A stretch of 64,000 bases of DNA from Mycobacterium kansasii ATCC 12478 (lineage in GTDB: Bacteria > Actinomycetota > Actinomycetes > Mycobacteriales > Mycobacteriaceae): contig NC_022663.1 in assembly GCF_000157895.3 (NCBI RefSeq), positions 1,550,001-1,614,000 on the forward strand, given 5' to 3'. A program made the translations under genes and the position numbers. Position 1 is the first letter of the stretch; each line of letters starts with the position of its first letter. This document shows, one piece after another, positions 1 through 11,515 of the stretch. The notes under the pieces are model-generated. The model had not been told where the DNA came from and did no database searches. It saw nothing but the letters and a program-made list of their open reading frames with translations.

Positions 1-782
<782 letters not shown>

Positions 783-1011
783 CGGTCTTCATTCTCCTCT
801 GCCCTGCTATGCCCTGGCCATCGTTTCATCTTCGCGACGTCCGCGCATTATCAGGACGACCGCGAACCGGTCGGCTCGCACCGGGTACTACCCATATTTC
901 GCCCGGCGAGGGCCGTGCCCGACGAATGAGCCCGACGAATGAGTTTGCCGTCATTTCACGGGCGCCCGGCGCCGCCCGCACACGGGCGTCGGCCCGGCCC
1001 CGTCGACTAGG

Positions 1012-1433
1012 TTGATCACCACGACAGCTTCCGGCGGCTCGCCCGAGGAGGGTGCTCACGACTGCACGACCCCACCTCCCGCGGCCGGTGGGCAAAGCCC
1101 TGAGCAGCCTGGTTCCCCCACGGCAATTTCCCGCCGCCGAATTATCTGGGCGGCTGTTGGCCCCCGGCGGGCCCGGCTGATGCCGGGCACCAACACCATG
1201 GCGATCGTCTCGCTGGTGTCGTCGTTCGCGGGCGTGTTCTGCTGCATCGGCTCGATCGTGTCCGTCGTGCTGGGCACGATCACGCTCAACCAGATCAAGC
1301 AAACCCGAGACGACGGCCATGGCCTGACGACGGCTATGGCCTGGCGGTTGGCGGCGTCGTAATCAGCGTCGCGACGCTGCTGGTCTATCTGATCGTCGCG
1401 ACCTTCAGCATTCCGTCCCATGAGAACCCGTTA
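1012..1433 (+). pseudogene. DUF4190-type membrane protein, frameshifted (Rv1233c-like)
   Basis: The core MPGTNTMAIVSLVSSF...CCIGSIVSVVLGTITLNQIKQTR is typical of small mycobacterial DUF4190 proteins, which have a Pro-rich N-terminus and two membrane helices. The frame breaks at a 17-bp near-perfect tandem duplication (1309-1325 and 1326-1342). Removing one copy would continue the protein as GYGLAVGGVVISVATLLVYLI, the expected second helix. The Pro-rich N-terminus also appears to lie in a different frame, and no natural stop follows in the restored frame. It is therefore most likely a decaying gene. A sequencing error cannot be excluded from one sequence. Confidence 0.6.
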
Positions 1434-1476
1434 GCTCCCGTTAGCACCTGCCATCGGGCTGCCTACGCTCTCAATC

Positions 1477-2784
1477 ATGGGCTCGGTCAACAGGGTGTAT
1501 GTGGCGCGGCTGTCGCGGATGATGGTGCTGGGTCCGCTTGGCGAATCCTTCGGCCGGGTTCGCGACGTCGTGATCAGCATCAGCATTGTCCGCCAGCAAC
1601 CGCGTGTGCTGGGATTGGTGGTCGATCTGGCGACCCGCCGCAGCATCTTCATACCGATCCTGCGAGTCGCCGCGATCGAGCCGGACGCGGTGACACTCGC
1701 CACCGGCAGCGTGTCGTTACGCCACTTCGAACAGCGGCCGGGTGAGGTCCTGGCAATCGGCCAAGTGCTCGACACGCCCGTCAAGGTCAACGACCCGGCC
1801 CTGCCGGAGCTGGCCAGCGCCGACCTGGTGGTGACCGATCTGGGCATCGAGCAAACGCGAACCCGCGACTGGTTGGTGACCAGGGTCGCCGTCCGCACCC
1901 ACCGACGGCTGGGCCGGCGCGGACCGGTACACATCGTGGACTGGCAATTCGTGCACGGATTGACGCCATCTGCCCTGGCCATGCCCGGTCAGGCCGTGGC
2001 ACAACTGCTGGACCAGTTCGAGGGGCGGCGCCCGGTCGACGTCGCCGACGCCATCCGCGGTCTGCCGTCCAAACGCCGCTACGAGGTGTTCCGGGCGCTC
2101 GACAACGAACGGCTGGCCGACATCCTGCAGGAGCTGCCCGAATCGGATCAGGCCGAAGTTTTGTCCCAACTGGGGACCGATCGCGCTGCAGATGTGCTCG
2201 AGGAGATGGATCCCGACGACGCCGCCGACCTGCTCGGGGTGCTGAATCCGAACGATGCCGAGGCGTTGCTGACCCGAATGGATCCCGACGACTCCAATTC
2301 GGTGCGACGGCTGCTGAAGCACTCGCCCGACACCGCGGGCGGGTTGATGACCTCGAATCCGGTGGTGCTCACCCCGGACACCTCGGTTGCCGAAGCACTG
2401 GCCCGGGTCCGCGATCCCGACCTGACCCCCGCGCTGTCGTCCATGGTCTTTGTGGCACGTCCGCCGACGGCCACCCCGACCGGCCACTATCTGGGTTGCG
2501 TGCAACTGCAGCGACTGCTTCGCGAACCGCCGGCCGAACTGGTGGGCGGGATCGTCGACACCGACCTGCTGACGCTGACACCGGAAACCCCGCTGGCCGC
2601 GGTGACGCGCTATTTCGCCGCCTACAACCTGGTGTGCGGGCCGGTGGTCGACGACCAGAGCCATCTGTTGGGCGCGGTGACGGTCGACGACCTGCTCGAC
2701 CATCTGTTGCCGCATGACTGGCGCGTGGACGTGCAGCAGCTCGACCCCGCCGGCCGACCCGCCAAATCCGGAGGAACCCGGTGA
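1477..2784 (+). CDS. MgtE-N/CBS-domain protein with PRC-barrel start (Rv1232c)
   Basis: The 435-residue soluble protein begins with a PRC-barrel-like domain (about 1-150: VYVARLSRMMVLGPLGESFG). An MgtE intracellular N domain follows at about 165-285, recognisable by helical repeats such as LPESDQAEVLSQL and MDPDDAADLLGVL. Two CBS domains occupy about 290-415. The MgtE membrane channel is absent, so this looks like a cytosolic Mg2+/nucleotide sensor rather than a transporter. The length equals that of the M. tuberculosis protein. It overlaps the next gene by 4 bp, which implies translational coupling with the DUF1003 membrane protein. The biological role is not established. Confidence 0.85.
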   Translation: MGSVNRVYVARLSRMMVLGPLGESFGRVRDVVISISIVRQQPRVLGLVVDLATRRSIFIPILRVAAIEPDAVTLATGSVSLRHFEQRPGEVLAIGQVLDTPVKVNDPALPELASADLVVTDLGIEQTRTRDWLVTRVAVRTHRRLGRRGPVHIVDWQFVHGLTPSALAMPGQAVAQLLDQFEGRRPVDVADAIRGLPSKRRYEVFRALDNERLADILQELPESDQAEVLSQLGTDRAADVLEEMDPDDAADLLGVLNPNDAEALLTRMDPDDSNSVRRLLKHSPDTAGGLMTSNPVVLTPDTSVAEALARVRDPDLTPALSSMVFVARPPTATPTGHYLGCVQLQRLLREPPAELVGGIVDTDLLTLTPETPLAAVTRYFAAYNLVCGPVVDDQSHLLGAVTVDDLLDHLLPHDWRVDVQQLDPAGRPAKSGGTR

Positions 2785-3323
2785 GCAAGCCCCCAGCTCC
2801 GCGGCGGCTGTACACACCGCGGACCTCGCGCAGGTTCACGCCGCGGCTGGACCCCGAGACCGTCGGGCAGACCACCGAACGCATCGCGAGGTTCTTCGGC
2901 ACCGGCCGTTACCTGCTGCTGCAGACGCTATTGGTGCTGATCTGGATCGCGGTGAACCTGTTCGCGGCCCACTGGCGCTGGGATCCCTACCCGTTCATCC
3001 TGCTCAATCTGGCCTTTTCCACCCAGGCCGCCTACGCGGCGCCGCTGATCCTGCTGGCCCAGAATCGTCAGGAAAATCGTGACCGTGTCGCCCTGGAAGA
3101 GGACCGGCGCCGGGCCGCACAAACCAAGGCCGACACCGAATACCTGGCGCGGGAGCTGGCCGCCCTGCGGTTGGCCATCGGCGAGGTCCCGACGCGGGAC
3201 TACCTGCGACACGAACTGGAGAGCCTGCGTACTCTGATGGCCGATTTGCAGTCTGCCCGTCCGGACGCCGACCCGGCGCAGGCGACTGACGGGACGGAAC
3301 GCCGAGCGAGGAAAACCCTGTGA
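2781..3323 (+). CDS. DUF1003 membrane protein (Rv1231c)
   Basis: The 180-residue protein has a DUF1003 core: two membrane helices (about residues 50-70 and 78-98) connected by WRWDPYPFILLNLAFS, followed by the family hallmark LILLAQNRQENRDR. The C-terminal half is a charged helical, probably coiled-coil, segment. It starts at GTG 2781, overlapping the preceding CBS/MgtE-N gene by 4 bp, so the two form one translation unit. An Mg2+-related function is suggested only by this pairing; the family has no confirmed activity. Confidence 0.85.
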   Translation: MSKPPAPRRLYTPRTSRRFTPRLDPETVGQTTERIARFFGTGRYLLLQTLLVLIWIAVNLFAAHWRWDPYPFILLNLAFSTQAAYAAPLILLAQNRQENRDRVALEEDRRRAAQTKADTEYLARELAALRLAIGEVPTRDYLRHELESLRTLMADLQSARPDADPAQATDGTERRARKTL

Positions 3324-3438
3324 GAACCAGCTCCCCCATTGCGCCACTCCCGTCACAAGAGTTATGTATGGTGATCTAGTTCACGAGGCTAAAAAGCATA
3401 GTTATTCGACGGGTCGCATAATTTAGAGGACGGTCGAG

Positions 3439-4836
3439 GTGCGCATAGGGGGCCGCTGGGGTGCTCACCCGGCCGTTACTGAAGGCGCCACCCAGTTGTG
3501 GGATTCGGTGCGCCGGCGGGCCATGCGCCTCACGAAGTCACCGGTATTCGGCATAGCCATGATCACCCCCCTGGTGTTCGCCGGAGCGGTCAGCGGCGCG
3601 GCACCTGCGTCCCACGGACGGACGCCGTCGGCGCGCACCGCCATCACGCCGGTGGCCGCGGTCGCCCCGTCGCCGCTCGTCGACCTGTCCGGACCGACGG
3701 TCATCGCCGTCCCGCGTCCGCCGACCGGCTTCCACGTCGCCGCGGCCACCACCTCCGCCCCACCGCCACCCATGGTCGTGAATTCGCCTGGTGCGCTTGG
3801 CATTCCAATTATGGCACTGACGGCCTACCGCAACGCCGAACAGAAGATGGCCGTTGCCGCGCCGGCGTGCGGCATCAGCTGGAACCTACTGGCCGGGATC
3901 GGGCGGATCGAGTCGATGCACGCCAACGGCGGCGCCGTCGACTCACGCGGTACCGCGGTCAGCCCGATCTACGGCCCCGCCCTGGACGGCACGTTGCCGG
4001 GCAACGAAGTCATCATCCAAAGCATGATCGGCAACCGCGTCACCTACGCCCGTGCCATGGGCCCGATGCAGTTCTTGCCCGGCACCTGGGCGCGCTACGC
4101 CGTCGACGGCGACAATGACGGCGTACCCGATCCGCAGAACCTGTTCGACTCCACCCTGGCGGCCGCTCGCTACCTGTGCAGCGGCGGACTGAACCTGCGG
4201 GACCCCGCGCAGGTCATGGCCGCCATCCTGCGCTACAACAACTCGATGCCCTATGCCCAGAACGTGCTGGGCTGGGCGGCGGCGTACGCCACCGGCGTGG
4301 TACCGGTCGACCTGCCGCCGATCACCGGGCCGCCCCCGCCGATCGGCGACGCGCACCTGGAGCATCCGGAGGGGCTGGGGCCCAACCTGCCGATGAACGT
4401 CAACGGCCTGGGCGCCTTCGACCCGATGGGCCACATTCCGTTGATCGACTTCGGCCCGCCGCAGCTGCCCAACACGCCGCCGCCGCTGTGGCCGTGGCTG
4501 CAACAACCCGCCCCACAGCCCCAGGCGCCGCAACCCGGGTGCACGCTGATCTGCATCACCCCACAGAACCCGCCTGAGGCAGTTCCGCCCGGAGGTCCTC
4601 CGGTGCCGTTCGGGGGCATCGTGATTGCACCGCCGGCTGCGCCCGCCGCTCCCCCACCACCCGAGCTGCCGCCCCCCGGCGACCCTGGCCAGCCGCCACC
4701 GGCAGCCCCAGCCCCGCCACCACCGGCTGCCCCGGCACCGTCCGGCTCGGCGTCGCCGAAACCGGCCGGGCCGTCGCCCGCACCTGCGCCGACTACGCCC
4801 GTGCCCGGCGGGCCGGTGCTCACTCCGGTGAGCTGA
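3439..4836 (+). CDS. Membrane-anchored lytic transglycosylase-like protein (Rv1230c)
   Basis: The 465-residue protein has an N-terminal signal anchor (around 35-56, FGIAMITPLVFAGAVSGAA), an SLT/MltB-type domain (about 145-290) with a candidate catalytic glutamate in GIGRIES and the conserved AMGPMQFLPGTW and ILRYNNS motifs, and a long Pro/Ala-rich tail. It should cleave peptidoglycan glycan strands outside the membrane. The GTG start at 3439 is preceded by GAGGAC. The A/T-rich spacer 3324-3438 separates it from the DUF1003 gene and probably holds its promoter. The proline-rich tail is longer than I recall for the M. tuberculosis homologue. Confidence 0.8.
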   Translation: MRIGGRWGAHPAVTEGATQLWDSVRRRAMRLTKSPVFGIAMITPLVFAGAVSGAAPASHGRTPSARTAITPVAAVAPSPLVDLSGPTVIAVPRPPTGFHVAAATTSAPPPPMVVNSPGALGIPIMALTAYRNAEQKMAVAAPACGISWNLLAGIGRIESMHANGGAVDSRGTAVSPIYGPALDGTLPGNEVIIQSMIGNRVTYARAMGPMQFLPGTWARYAVDGDNDGVPDPQNLFDSTLAAARYLCSGGLNLRDPAQVMAAILRYNNSMPYAQNVLGWAAAYATGVVPVDLPPITGPPPPIGDAHLEHPEGLGPNLPMNVNGLGAFDPMGHIPLIDFGPPQLPNTPPPLWPWLQQPAPQPQAPQPGCTLICITPQNPPEAVPPGGPPVPFGGIVIAPPAAPAAPPPPELPPPGDPGQPPPAAPAPPPPAAPAPSGSASPKPAGPSPAPAPTTPVPGGPVLTPVS

Positions 4837-4886
4837 CCCGTCGACCGCCCGGTCGGCCGGAGCCGCCGCCGCATAAACTCGGCGTG

Positions 4887-6038
4887 ATGTCCCAAACTCG
4901 AGACGACGCCGCCGACCTGACCGCCGCAGTTCGCGCTGCGCTGGCGAAAGTGATCGACCCCGAACTACGGCGACCCATCACCGAACTCGGAATGGTCAAG
5001 GGTATCGACATCAGCCCGCAGGGCGAGGTCCATGTCGGTATCTACCTGACCACCGCGGCCTGCCCGAAGAAGTCGGAAATCACCGAGCGCGTCGCCCGGG
5101 CGGTGTCCGACGTTCCCGGCACCGGAGCCGTCCGGGTCAGCCTGGACGTCATGAGCGACGAGCAGCGCACCGAGTTGCGCAAACAGCTGCGCGGTGACGC
5201 GCGGGAACCGGTCATCCCGTTCGCCCAGCCCAGCTCCCTGACCCGGGTCTATGCCGTCGCTTCCGGCAAGGGCGGCGTCGGCAAGTCCACCGTCACGGTC
5301 AACCTGGCTGCGGCGATGGCCGCCCGTGGCCTGTCGGTCGGCGTGCTGGACGCCGACATTCACGGCCATTCCATTCCCCGGATGATGGGTACCACCGACC
5401 GGCCGACGCAAGTGGAGTCGATGATCCTGCCGCCCATCGCCCATGAGGTGCGGGTCATCTCGATCGCGCAATTCACCGAGGGCAACACGCCGGTGGTGTG
5501 GCGCGGGCCGATGCTGCACCGGGCGCTGCAGCAGTTCCTGGCCGACGTGTACTGGGGTGATCTGGACGTGCTGCTGCTCGACCTGCCGCCCGGGACGGGC
5601 GACGTCGCCATATCGGTGGCTCAGCTGATTCCCAACGCCGAGATCCTGGTGGTGACCACGCCGCAGCTGGCCGCCGCCGAAGTGGCCGAACGGGCCGGCA
5701 GCATTGCCCTGCAGACCCGCCAGCGGATCGTCGGCGTCGTGGAAAACATGTCCGGGCTCACGCTGCCGGACGGCAGCACGCTGCAGGTGTTCGGCGAGGG
5801 CGGCGGTCAGCAGGTGGCTGAGCGGCTGACCCGTGCGGTCGGCGCCGAGGTGCCGCTGCTGGGTCGGATCCCGCTGGACCCCGCGCTGGTGGCCGCCGGT
5901 GACTCGGGCGTGCCGCTGGTCTTGAGTGCGCCGGATTCGGCGGTGGGTAAGGAGCTACTCAACATTGCCGAGGGTTTGGCGGCACGGCGCCGCGGACTGG
6001 CCGGCATGTCGCTGGGGCTCGACCCGACCCGGCGCTGA
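4887..6038 (+). CDS. mrp: Mrp/NBP35-type Fe-S cluster carrier ATPase
   Basis: The 383-residue protein begins with a DUF59/MIP18 domain (about 10-90, VIDPELRRPITELGMVKG) followed by a ParA/MinD-type ATPase with a deviant Walker A (SGKGGVGKST), switch motif DADIHGHSIPRM and Walker B LLLDLPPGTGD. It is a cytosolic ATPase that probably loads Fe-S clusters onto apoproteins; this is family knowledge. The CxxC typical of many Mrp proteins is not obvious in the C-terminal part. The ATG at 4887 is preferred over the adjacent GTG at 4884. It ends 9 bp before the convergent tatB, so the Rv1225c-lpqX genes found here in M. tuberculosis are missing. Confidence 0.9.
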   Translation: MSQTRDDAADLTAAVRAALAKVIDPELRRPITELGMVKGIDISPQGEVHVGIYLTTAACPKKSEITERVARAVSDVPGTGAVRVSLDVMSDEQRTELRKQLRGDAREPVIPFAQPSSLTRVYAVASGKGGVGKSTVTVNLAAAMAARGLSVGVLDADIHGHSIPRMMGTTDRPTQVESMILPPIAHEVRVISIAQFTEGNTPVVWRGPMLHRALQQFLADVYWGDLDVLLLDLPPGTGDVAISVAQLIPNAEILVVTTPQLAAAEVAERAGSIALQTRQRIVGVVENMSGLTLPDGSTLQVFGEGGGQQVAERLTRAVGAEVPLLGRIPLDPALVAAGDSGVPLVLSAPDSAVGKELLNIAEGLAARRRGLAGMSLGLDPTRR

Positions 6039-6046
6039 GCGGCTGT

Positions 6047-6448
6047 TCAGGTCGCGTCCGAATCGAACGGAGGACGTGCGGGCTCGTCGGGAACGGGCCG
6101 TTCCGTCCCCGGCGGCGGATGTGGCGGCTGCGCCGGAGTCGCGGCGGCCGGCTGGTCGAAGTTGCCAGTGAAGAAGGAATCGTCGCCGTCGAGCAGATGT
6201 TTGGTCAGCGCCGCGCGTGGCGTCATGCCCCGCAGCTTCTGCAGCTCGCTGATGTGCCCGCGAAGATCGTCGAATTCCGGCCCCATATCCTCGCGCAGCT
6301 GATTGGTCACACCGCTGAGGTACTCCCGAGCCTGACGCAGCGCGCCCGCAGTCCAGCGGATCGCACCGGGGAGCCGTTCCGGCCCAAGCACCACCAGCCC
6401 GACCACGACGAGTACGAGCATCTCCCCCCAGCCGACGTTGGCGAACAT
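6047..6448 (-). CDS. tatB: Twin-arginine translocase subunit TatB
   Basis: The 133-residue protein has an N-terminal membrane helix ([20 protein letters not shown]), the conserved LGPERLP hinge, an amphipathic helix ([16 protein letters not shown]) and a Pro-rich tail ending FDSDAT, as in mycobacterial TatB. TatB forms the substrate receptor with TatC for folded twin-arginine proteins in the cytoplasmic membrane. It lies downstream of htrA on the same strand, closing the sigE-rseA-htrA-tatB block. Confidence 0.93.
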   Translation of the reverse strand: MFANVGWGEMLVLVVVGLVVLGPERLPGAIRWTAGALRQAREYLSGVTNQLREDMGPEFDDLRGHISELQKLRGMTPRAALTKHLLDGDDSFFTGNFDQPAAATPAQPPHPPPGTERPVPDEPARPPFDSDAT

Positions 6449-6500
6449 CAGGTCGGATGGTGATGACCCGCTGCGCCCGGCTGCGCCGCGCTTGCGATCA

Positions 6501-8084
<1,584 letters not shown>

Positions 8085-8191
8085 CTACCGGACGCGGCGT
8101 TATCGGTGTCCACCCTAGTATCCGTGACATTTCTGATGGCTGAAGCCAGCAGCCGGCCGGCCTTCATTCGGGGTGCAGCCAGCCAACCAAG

Positions 8192-8584
8192 CTAGCGACG
8201 CTTCCGCTGGCCACGGACATCGCGCTGAGCGAAGGGATCCGGCAGCGGCGTCGCGTCGTCGGACGGCTGATGCGGGATTTCGGACAGCAACCCGAGCAGC
8301 GTGCTGGGGATGCGGATCGGGCGCGAGTCGCGTAGCGCGGCACGAGCACGGCTGTGGTCGTCTACTTCGGCAGCGCACTGCGGGCACAGCGACAGGTGAT
8401 GCGCCGCGCGCAAGTGGGCGTTCATTGTCAGCTCACCATCGACAAACGCGGCAATGGCCTCTATGGACAGGTGCTCGGTGGACCGGAACCGACGCGGCGC
8501 ACCGACCGGCGCATCGCTTTGGGAAGCGAATTGGGTGGGAAGCCAGGAGAATGCGCGCCGAAACACATGTCCCCGGTCGGCCAT
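8192..8584 (-). CDS. rseA: RseA, zinc-type anti-sigma factor for SigE
   Basis: The 130-residue protein carries the ZAS anti-sigma signature H-x3-C-x2-C (His63, Cys67, Cys70 in AHHLSLCPQC) and the helical segment STEHLSIEAIAAFVDGELTMNAHLRAA found in mycobacterial RseA. RseA binds and inhibits SigE and is released under envelope stress. The ATG at 8584 (MADRGHVF) has a GGAG site; an adjacent GTG also precedes it. The acidic/Gly-rich C-terminal extension I recall in M. tuberculosis is shorter here. It is encoded between sigE and htrA. Confidence 0.9.
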   Translation of the reverse strand: MADRGHVFRRAFSWLPTQFASQSDAPVGAPRRFRSTEHLSIEAIAAFVDGELTMNAHLRAAHHLSLCPQCAAEVDDHSRARAALRDSRPIRIPSTLLGLLSEIPHQPSDDATPLPDPFAQRDVRGQRKRR

Positions 8585-8616
8585 CACCAGCTCCTTCCCT
8601 GCGCTTTCGAGCCGTT

Positions 8617-8646
8617 TCTAGGCCTTGACTAGCCTTAACTAGCCTT
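8617..8646. repeat. Short direct repeats upstream of rseA
   Basis: Three near copies of a ten-base unit (core ctagcctt) lie 30-60 bp upstream of the rseA start, in the sigE-rseA spacer. The position would suit a regulator site or an internal promoter of rseA. I do not recognise a known mycobacterial operator here. Confidence 0.4.
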
Positions 8647-8769
8647 TTGTCGGCTTGGTAGTTCGAATGTAGCGCGGTGCGGGGCCGGATAACCATCATC
8701 GGCGGGTAAAACCCGAGGATTTGGGACCGGTTGGCAACCATGCAGTAGCCAAACCGACAGGCGCGTGTC

Positions 8770-9534
8770 TTAACCGCCAGTCTTACCCGAGCGTGCGTAG
8801 GCCTGACCGTGTTCGGGGTGCGCGGCGAGGTAGTCGCGCAACGCCTGGCGTCCGCGGTGGATCCGGCTTCGCACGGTGCCGAGCTTGACACCGAGGGTGG
8901 CGCCAATCTCCTCGTAGGACAAACCTTCGATATCGCACAACACGACTGCGGCACGAAACTCCGGCGGCAGCGAATCGAGGGCAGCCTGCAAATCGGGCCC
9001 CAGACGTGCGTCGTGATAGATCTGCTCGGGGTTGGGGTCGTCGGCAGGCACCCGGTCGTAATCCTCGGGCAACGCCTCCATCCGGATGCGGGTCCGGCGG
9101 CGGACCATGTCGAGAAACAGGTTGGTGGTGATGCGGTGCAACCAGCCCTCGAAGGTCCCCGGTTGGTAGTTCTGGACCGACCGGAAAACCCTGATGAACG
9201 TTTCTTGCGTCAGGTCCTCGGCATCGTGCTGATTGCCGGAGAGCCGGTAGGCCAGCCGGTACACCCGGTCGGCGTGCTGGCGCACCAGCTCGTCCCACGA
9301 CGGCATTGTGGCCTTGTCCCCGGTCGCGTCGAATACCGCAGTACCAAGTAACCCGTCGGATGGTTCGACCCACTCATCGTCGCGGATCTGTCGGGGGTGA
9401 GACATGGTTGTCGTGCTCAAAGTGGCGATGTCGTGTCCCTCCGGAATTCCCCTGCCATCAAGCGTTGGCAGCTCGTCTCCGGCAACGCGAAGTTGCCATT
9501 CAGTATTCCCCGCCCAGCGTCCGCCTCGTTCCAT
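8770..9534 (-). CDS. sigE: ECF sigma factor SigE
   Basis: The 254-residue sigma-70 family protein has region 2 at about 80-150 ([33 protein letters not shown]) and region 4 at about 180-235 ([41 protein letters not shown]). It is essentially identical in its core to M. tuberculosis SigE, which directs the response to surface stress, heat and detergent. The N-terminal 60 residues diverge, and a shorter start ([12 protein letters not shown]) is possible; alternative starts are known for mycobacterial SigE. The candidate MprA site at 9580-9596 lies upstream. Confidence 0.95.
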   Translation of the reverse strand: MERGGRWAGNTEWQLRVAGDELPTLDGRGIPEGHDIATLSTTTMSHPRQIRDDEWVEPSDGLLGTAVFDATGDKATMPSWDELVRQHADRVYRLAYRLSGNQHDAEDLTQETFIRVFRSVQNYQPGTFEGWLHRITTNLFLDMVRRRTRIRMEALPEDYDRVPADDPNPEQIYHDARLGPDLQAALDSLPPEFRAAVVLCDIEGLSYEEIGATLGVKLGTVRSRIHRGRQALRDYLAAHPEHGQAYARSGKTGG

Positions 9535-9579
9535 ACCGATACCGTCGCGTACCGGCGTGTGGGCGGTATATGAGCAAAC

Positions 9580-9596
9580 TGAGCTTTAGCTGAGAA
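9580..9596 (-). promoter_or_regulatory. Candidate MprA binding site upstream of sigE
   Basis: Read in the sigE direction the sequence is tCTCAGctaaagCTCAG: two CTCAG direct repeats separated by six bases, 46-62 bp upstream of the sigE start. MprA boxes are described as loosely conserved CTCAG-type direct repeats, and M. tuberculosis MprAB controls sigE. The assignment rests on this pattern and position only. Confidence 0.55.
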
Positions 9597-9759
9597 ACCA
9601 TTCCGTTACCTGGATTTTCCTGGGCTTTTCGGTGGCGGGGTGACCTTCATCGCGCGACGCATCCCGGGCGTGTCCGCAGCGGCTGCGCGGTGCCGGCCCA
9701 GGTCCGGCCATCGGGCGCGCCTGCCCGACGGCGTCGCCGATCCGGCATACGCTGCCGAC

Positions 9760-10434
9760 ATGGACGGCACCGGTGACAGCTCGGTCGCCCACGGCCCGCA
9801 GGCCCCCAGTCGAGCCGAACTGATGTCTGCGCACGCCGAGGGGTCGATATCTGAAGACGCGATCCTGACCAGCGCCCGTGAACGGGCCATGGACATCGGC
9901 GCCGGGGCGGTGTCGCCCGCGGTCGGCGCCCTGCTGAGCCTGCTGGCCAAGCTCAGCGGCGGCAAGGCGGTCGCCGAGGTGGGTACCGGAGCGGGTGTCA
10001 GCGGACTGTGGTTGCTGTCCGGCATGAGCAATGACGGCGTGCTGACCACGATCGATATCGAGCCCGAGCACTTGCGGCTCGCCAAGCAGGCCTTCCACGA
10101 GGCGGGAATCGGTCCGTCACGCACCAGACTGATCGGCGGGCGTGCCCAAGAGGTGCTGACCCGACTCGCCGACGAGGCCTATGACCTGGTGTTCGTCGAC
10201 GCCGACCCGGTCGACCAACCGGACTACGTGGTCGAGGGTGTGCGGTTGCTGCGACCCGGCGGGGTCATCGTGGTGCACCGGGCAGCGCTGGGCGGACGGG
10301 CCGGTGATCCGGCGGCACGCGACGCCGAGGTGACCGCGGTCCGCGAGGCGGCCCGACTGATCGCCGAGGACGAACGGCTCACCCCGGCCCTGGTGCCGCT
10401 GGGTGATGGGCTGCTGGCCGCCGTCCGGGATTAG
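9760..10434 (+). CDS. SAM-dependent O-methyltransferase (Rv1220c)
   Basis: The 224-residue cytosolic protein is of the class I, CCoAOMT-like O-methyltransferase family. Motif I is [17 protein letters not shown], followed by an acidic ribose-binding loop ([16 protein letters not shown]), the metal-binding-type LVFVDADP and [14 protein letters not shown]. The ATG at 9760 (MDGTGDSS) is chosen because the family fold begins about 20 residues later; upstream in-frame sequence is unlike coding sequence. It is divergent from sigE with the shared spacer 9535-9759. The substrate is unknown. Confidence 0.85.
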   Translation: MDGTGDSSVAHGPQAPSRAELMSAHAEGSISEDAILTSARERAMDIGAGAVSPAVGALLSLLAKLSGGKAVAEVGTGAGVSGLWLLSGMSNDGVLTTIDIEPEHLRLAKQAFHEAGIGPSRTRLIGGRAQEVLTRLADEAYDLVFVDADPVDQPDYVVEGVRLLRPGGVIVVHRAALGGRAGDPAARDAEVTAVREAARLIAEDERLTPALVPLGDGLLAAVRD

Positions 10435-10435
10435 G

Positions 10436-10707
10436 ACGCCAGCTCGGGTCGGTGATCGCCCGGGTTCTGCGTCGCTCGGGTGGTCGTCCACGGTGAATCC
10501 ACCCGTGCCGGCCACATGGATCGGCCCGACCTGAAGGGAACACAGGTTTTCGAACTCCTCATCGCCGGACAGATTCCGGCGGGGGCGGCCAGGAACGAAC
10601 ATGCTGCCGTCAGACACCAGATGGTCAACCAGACCCTCCGCGTCCACCAGTTCCCCGACCGCCCCCGCCTGGGCTTCACTGCTCAGGCCGATAACCCAGC
10701 GAGGCAC
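10436..10707 (-). CDS. Possible small or degraded protein antisense to methyltransferase 3' end
   Basis: Leftward from GTG 10707 an open frame encodes about 85 residues of plausible protein (WVIGLSSEAQAGAVGELVDAEGLVDHL, then SGDEEFENLCSLQVGPIHVAG). It then continues into the antisense of the methyltransferase gene, where it no longer looks like protein, so the true 3' end is probably lost. I recognise no family. It may be a truncated gene or a fortuitous reading frame. Confidence 0.25.
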
Positions 10708-10719
10708 ACCGGCTAACGG

Positions 10720-11034
10720 TCAGGGGCACATGAACGAAATCGGCGGGCAGACAAACGTGCCCGGGTCAAGTGGGCCTTCGGCGTAGAGCCCCGGCTGGCC
10801 TGATACCTGGTGGTATTCGTGGCAGGTGTTCATGTCCCAGCCGGTCGCCAGGTCTCGGACCCGAAAATCAACTGGGTCTCCCGGACACCAGGTGCCGTGG
10901 CAGACCGGGTCGCACCGAACATCGGCACGCGCGGTCGCGGCACCCGGCCCCAAGGCGGCGAGCCACAAGGTGGCGACCGCGCCGAAGCCCGAAATCAGAG
11001 CACCGACGAGCGTCCGCTTGACCGTGCTGACCAT
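10720..11034 (-). CDS. Small secreted Cys-containing protein
   Basis: This 104-residue protein has a basic start (MVSTVKRTL), a hydrophobic signal peptide, a likely signal-peptidase site after ATARA, and a short mature domain with Cys in RCDPVCHGTWC, MNTCHEY and a C-terminal TFVCPPISFMC. The ATG at 11034 is chosen because AAAGGAAAA lies at the right distance; longer versions would translate a 12-bp tandem repeat. It probably forms a disulfide-stabilised extracellular protein of unknown function. Confidence 0.65.
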   Translation of the reverse strand: MVSTVKRTLVGALISGFGAVATLWLAALGPGAATARADVRCDPVCHGTWCPGDPVDFRVRDLATGWDMNTCHEYHQVSGQPGLYAEGPLDPGTFVCPPISFMCP

Positions 11035-11050
11035 ATCGTTTTCCTTTCCC

Positions 11051-11122
11051 TGTCCGCGTCCCTGTCCGCGTCCCTGTCCGCGTCCCTGTCCGCGTCCATG
11101 TCCGCGTCCCTGTCCGCGCCCA
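11051..11122. repeat. 12-bp tandem repeat, six units
   Basis: There are six head-to-tail copies of tgtccgcgtccc, the fourth and sixth with small changes. They sit just upstream of the ribosome site of the secreted protein at 10720-11034, so they would lie in its 5' untranslated leader or promoter. The remainder of 11123-11515 shows no gene. Confidence 0.85.
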
Positions 11123-11515
11123 TCCGTAACGGAGCGTGTCCTCCCTTTTGCTGCGCCCAAGTACACAGTGGTGGCGCCGCTACCGATCTCAAATTGCGTA
11201 ATCGCACGGACGCGTTGCGGCCGACATCACATAGGGAAGGTCGGGACATGGGGAAGGTCGGGGCATCTCGTCAGCTCACCCCGCCCCGCGCCCCGACAAC
11301 CAGCCGATGATTAGCACTAACGCTGTCGCCAAACGTCCGGACCGGCTCTCGGCGCGAGCGGCGGCAGACAAGGCACTGCGAGGTCGGCTGACCAAACGCC
11401 AGGCCGATGACGCATGGGCAGCCGCGTGCGCCGCGGTCGTGTCGCAGAACTGAACGAAGGTCCGCAGACACACAGGCCGCCTCTCTTGACTTTTCACTGA
11501 ACAGTCGTTTAACGT

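Noticed and set aside
11035..11166. Gly-Arg-Gly-Gln repeat N-terminus for the secreted protein
   Set aside because: It would bury the signal peptide; the ATG at 11034 has a proper ribosome site.
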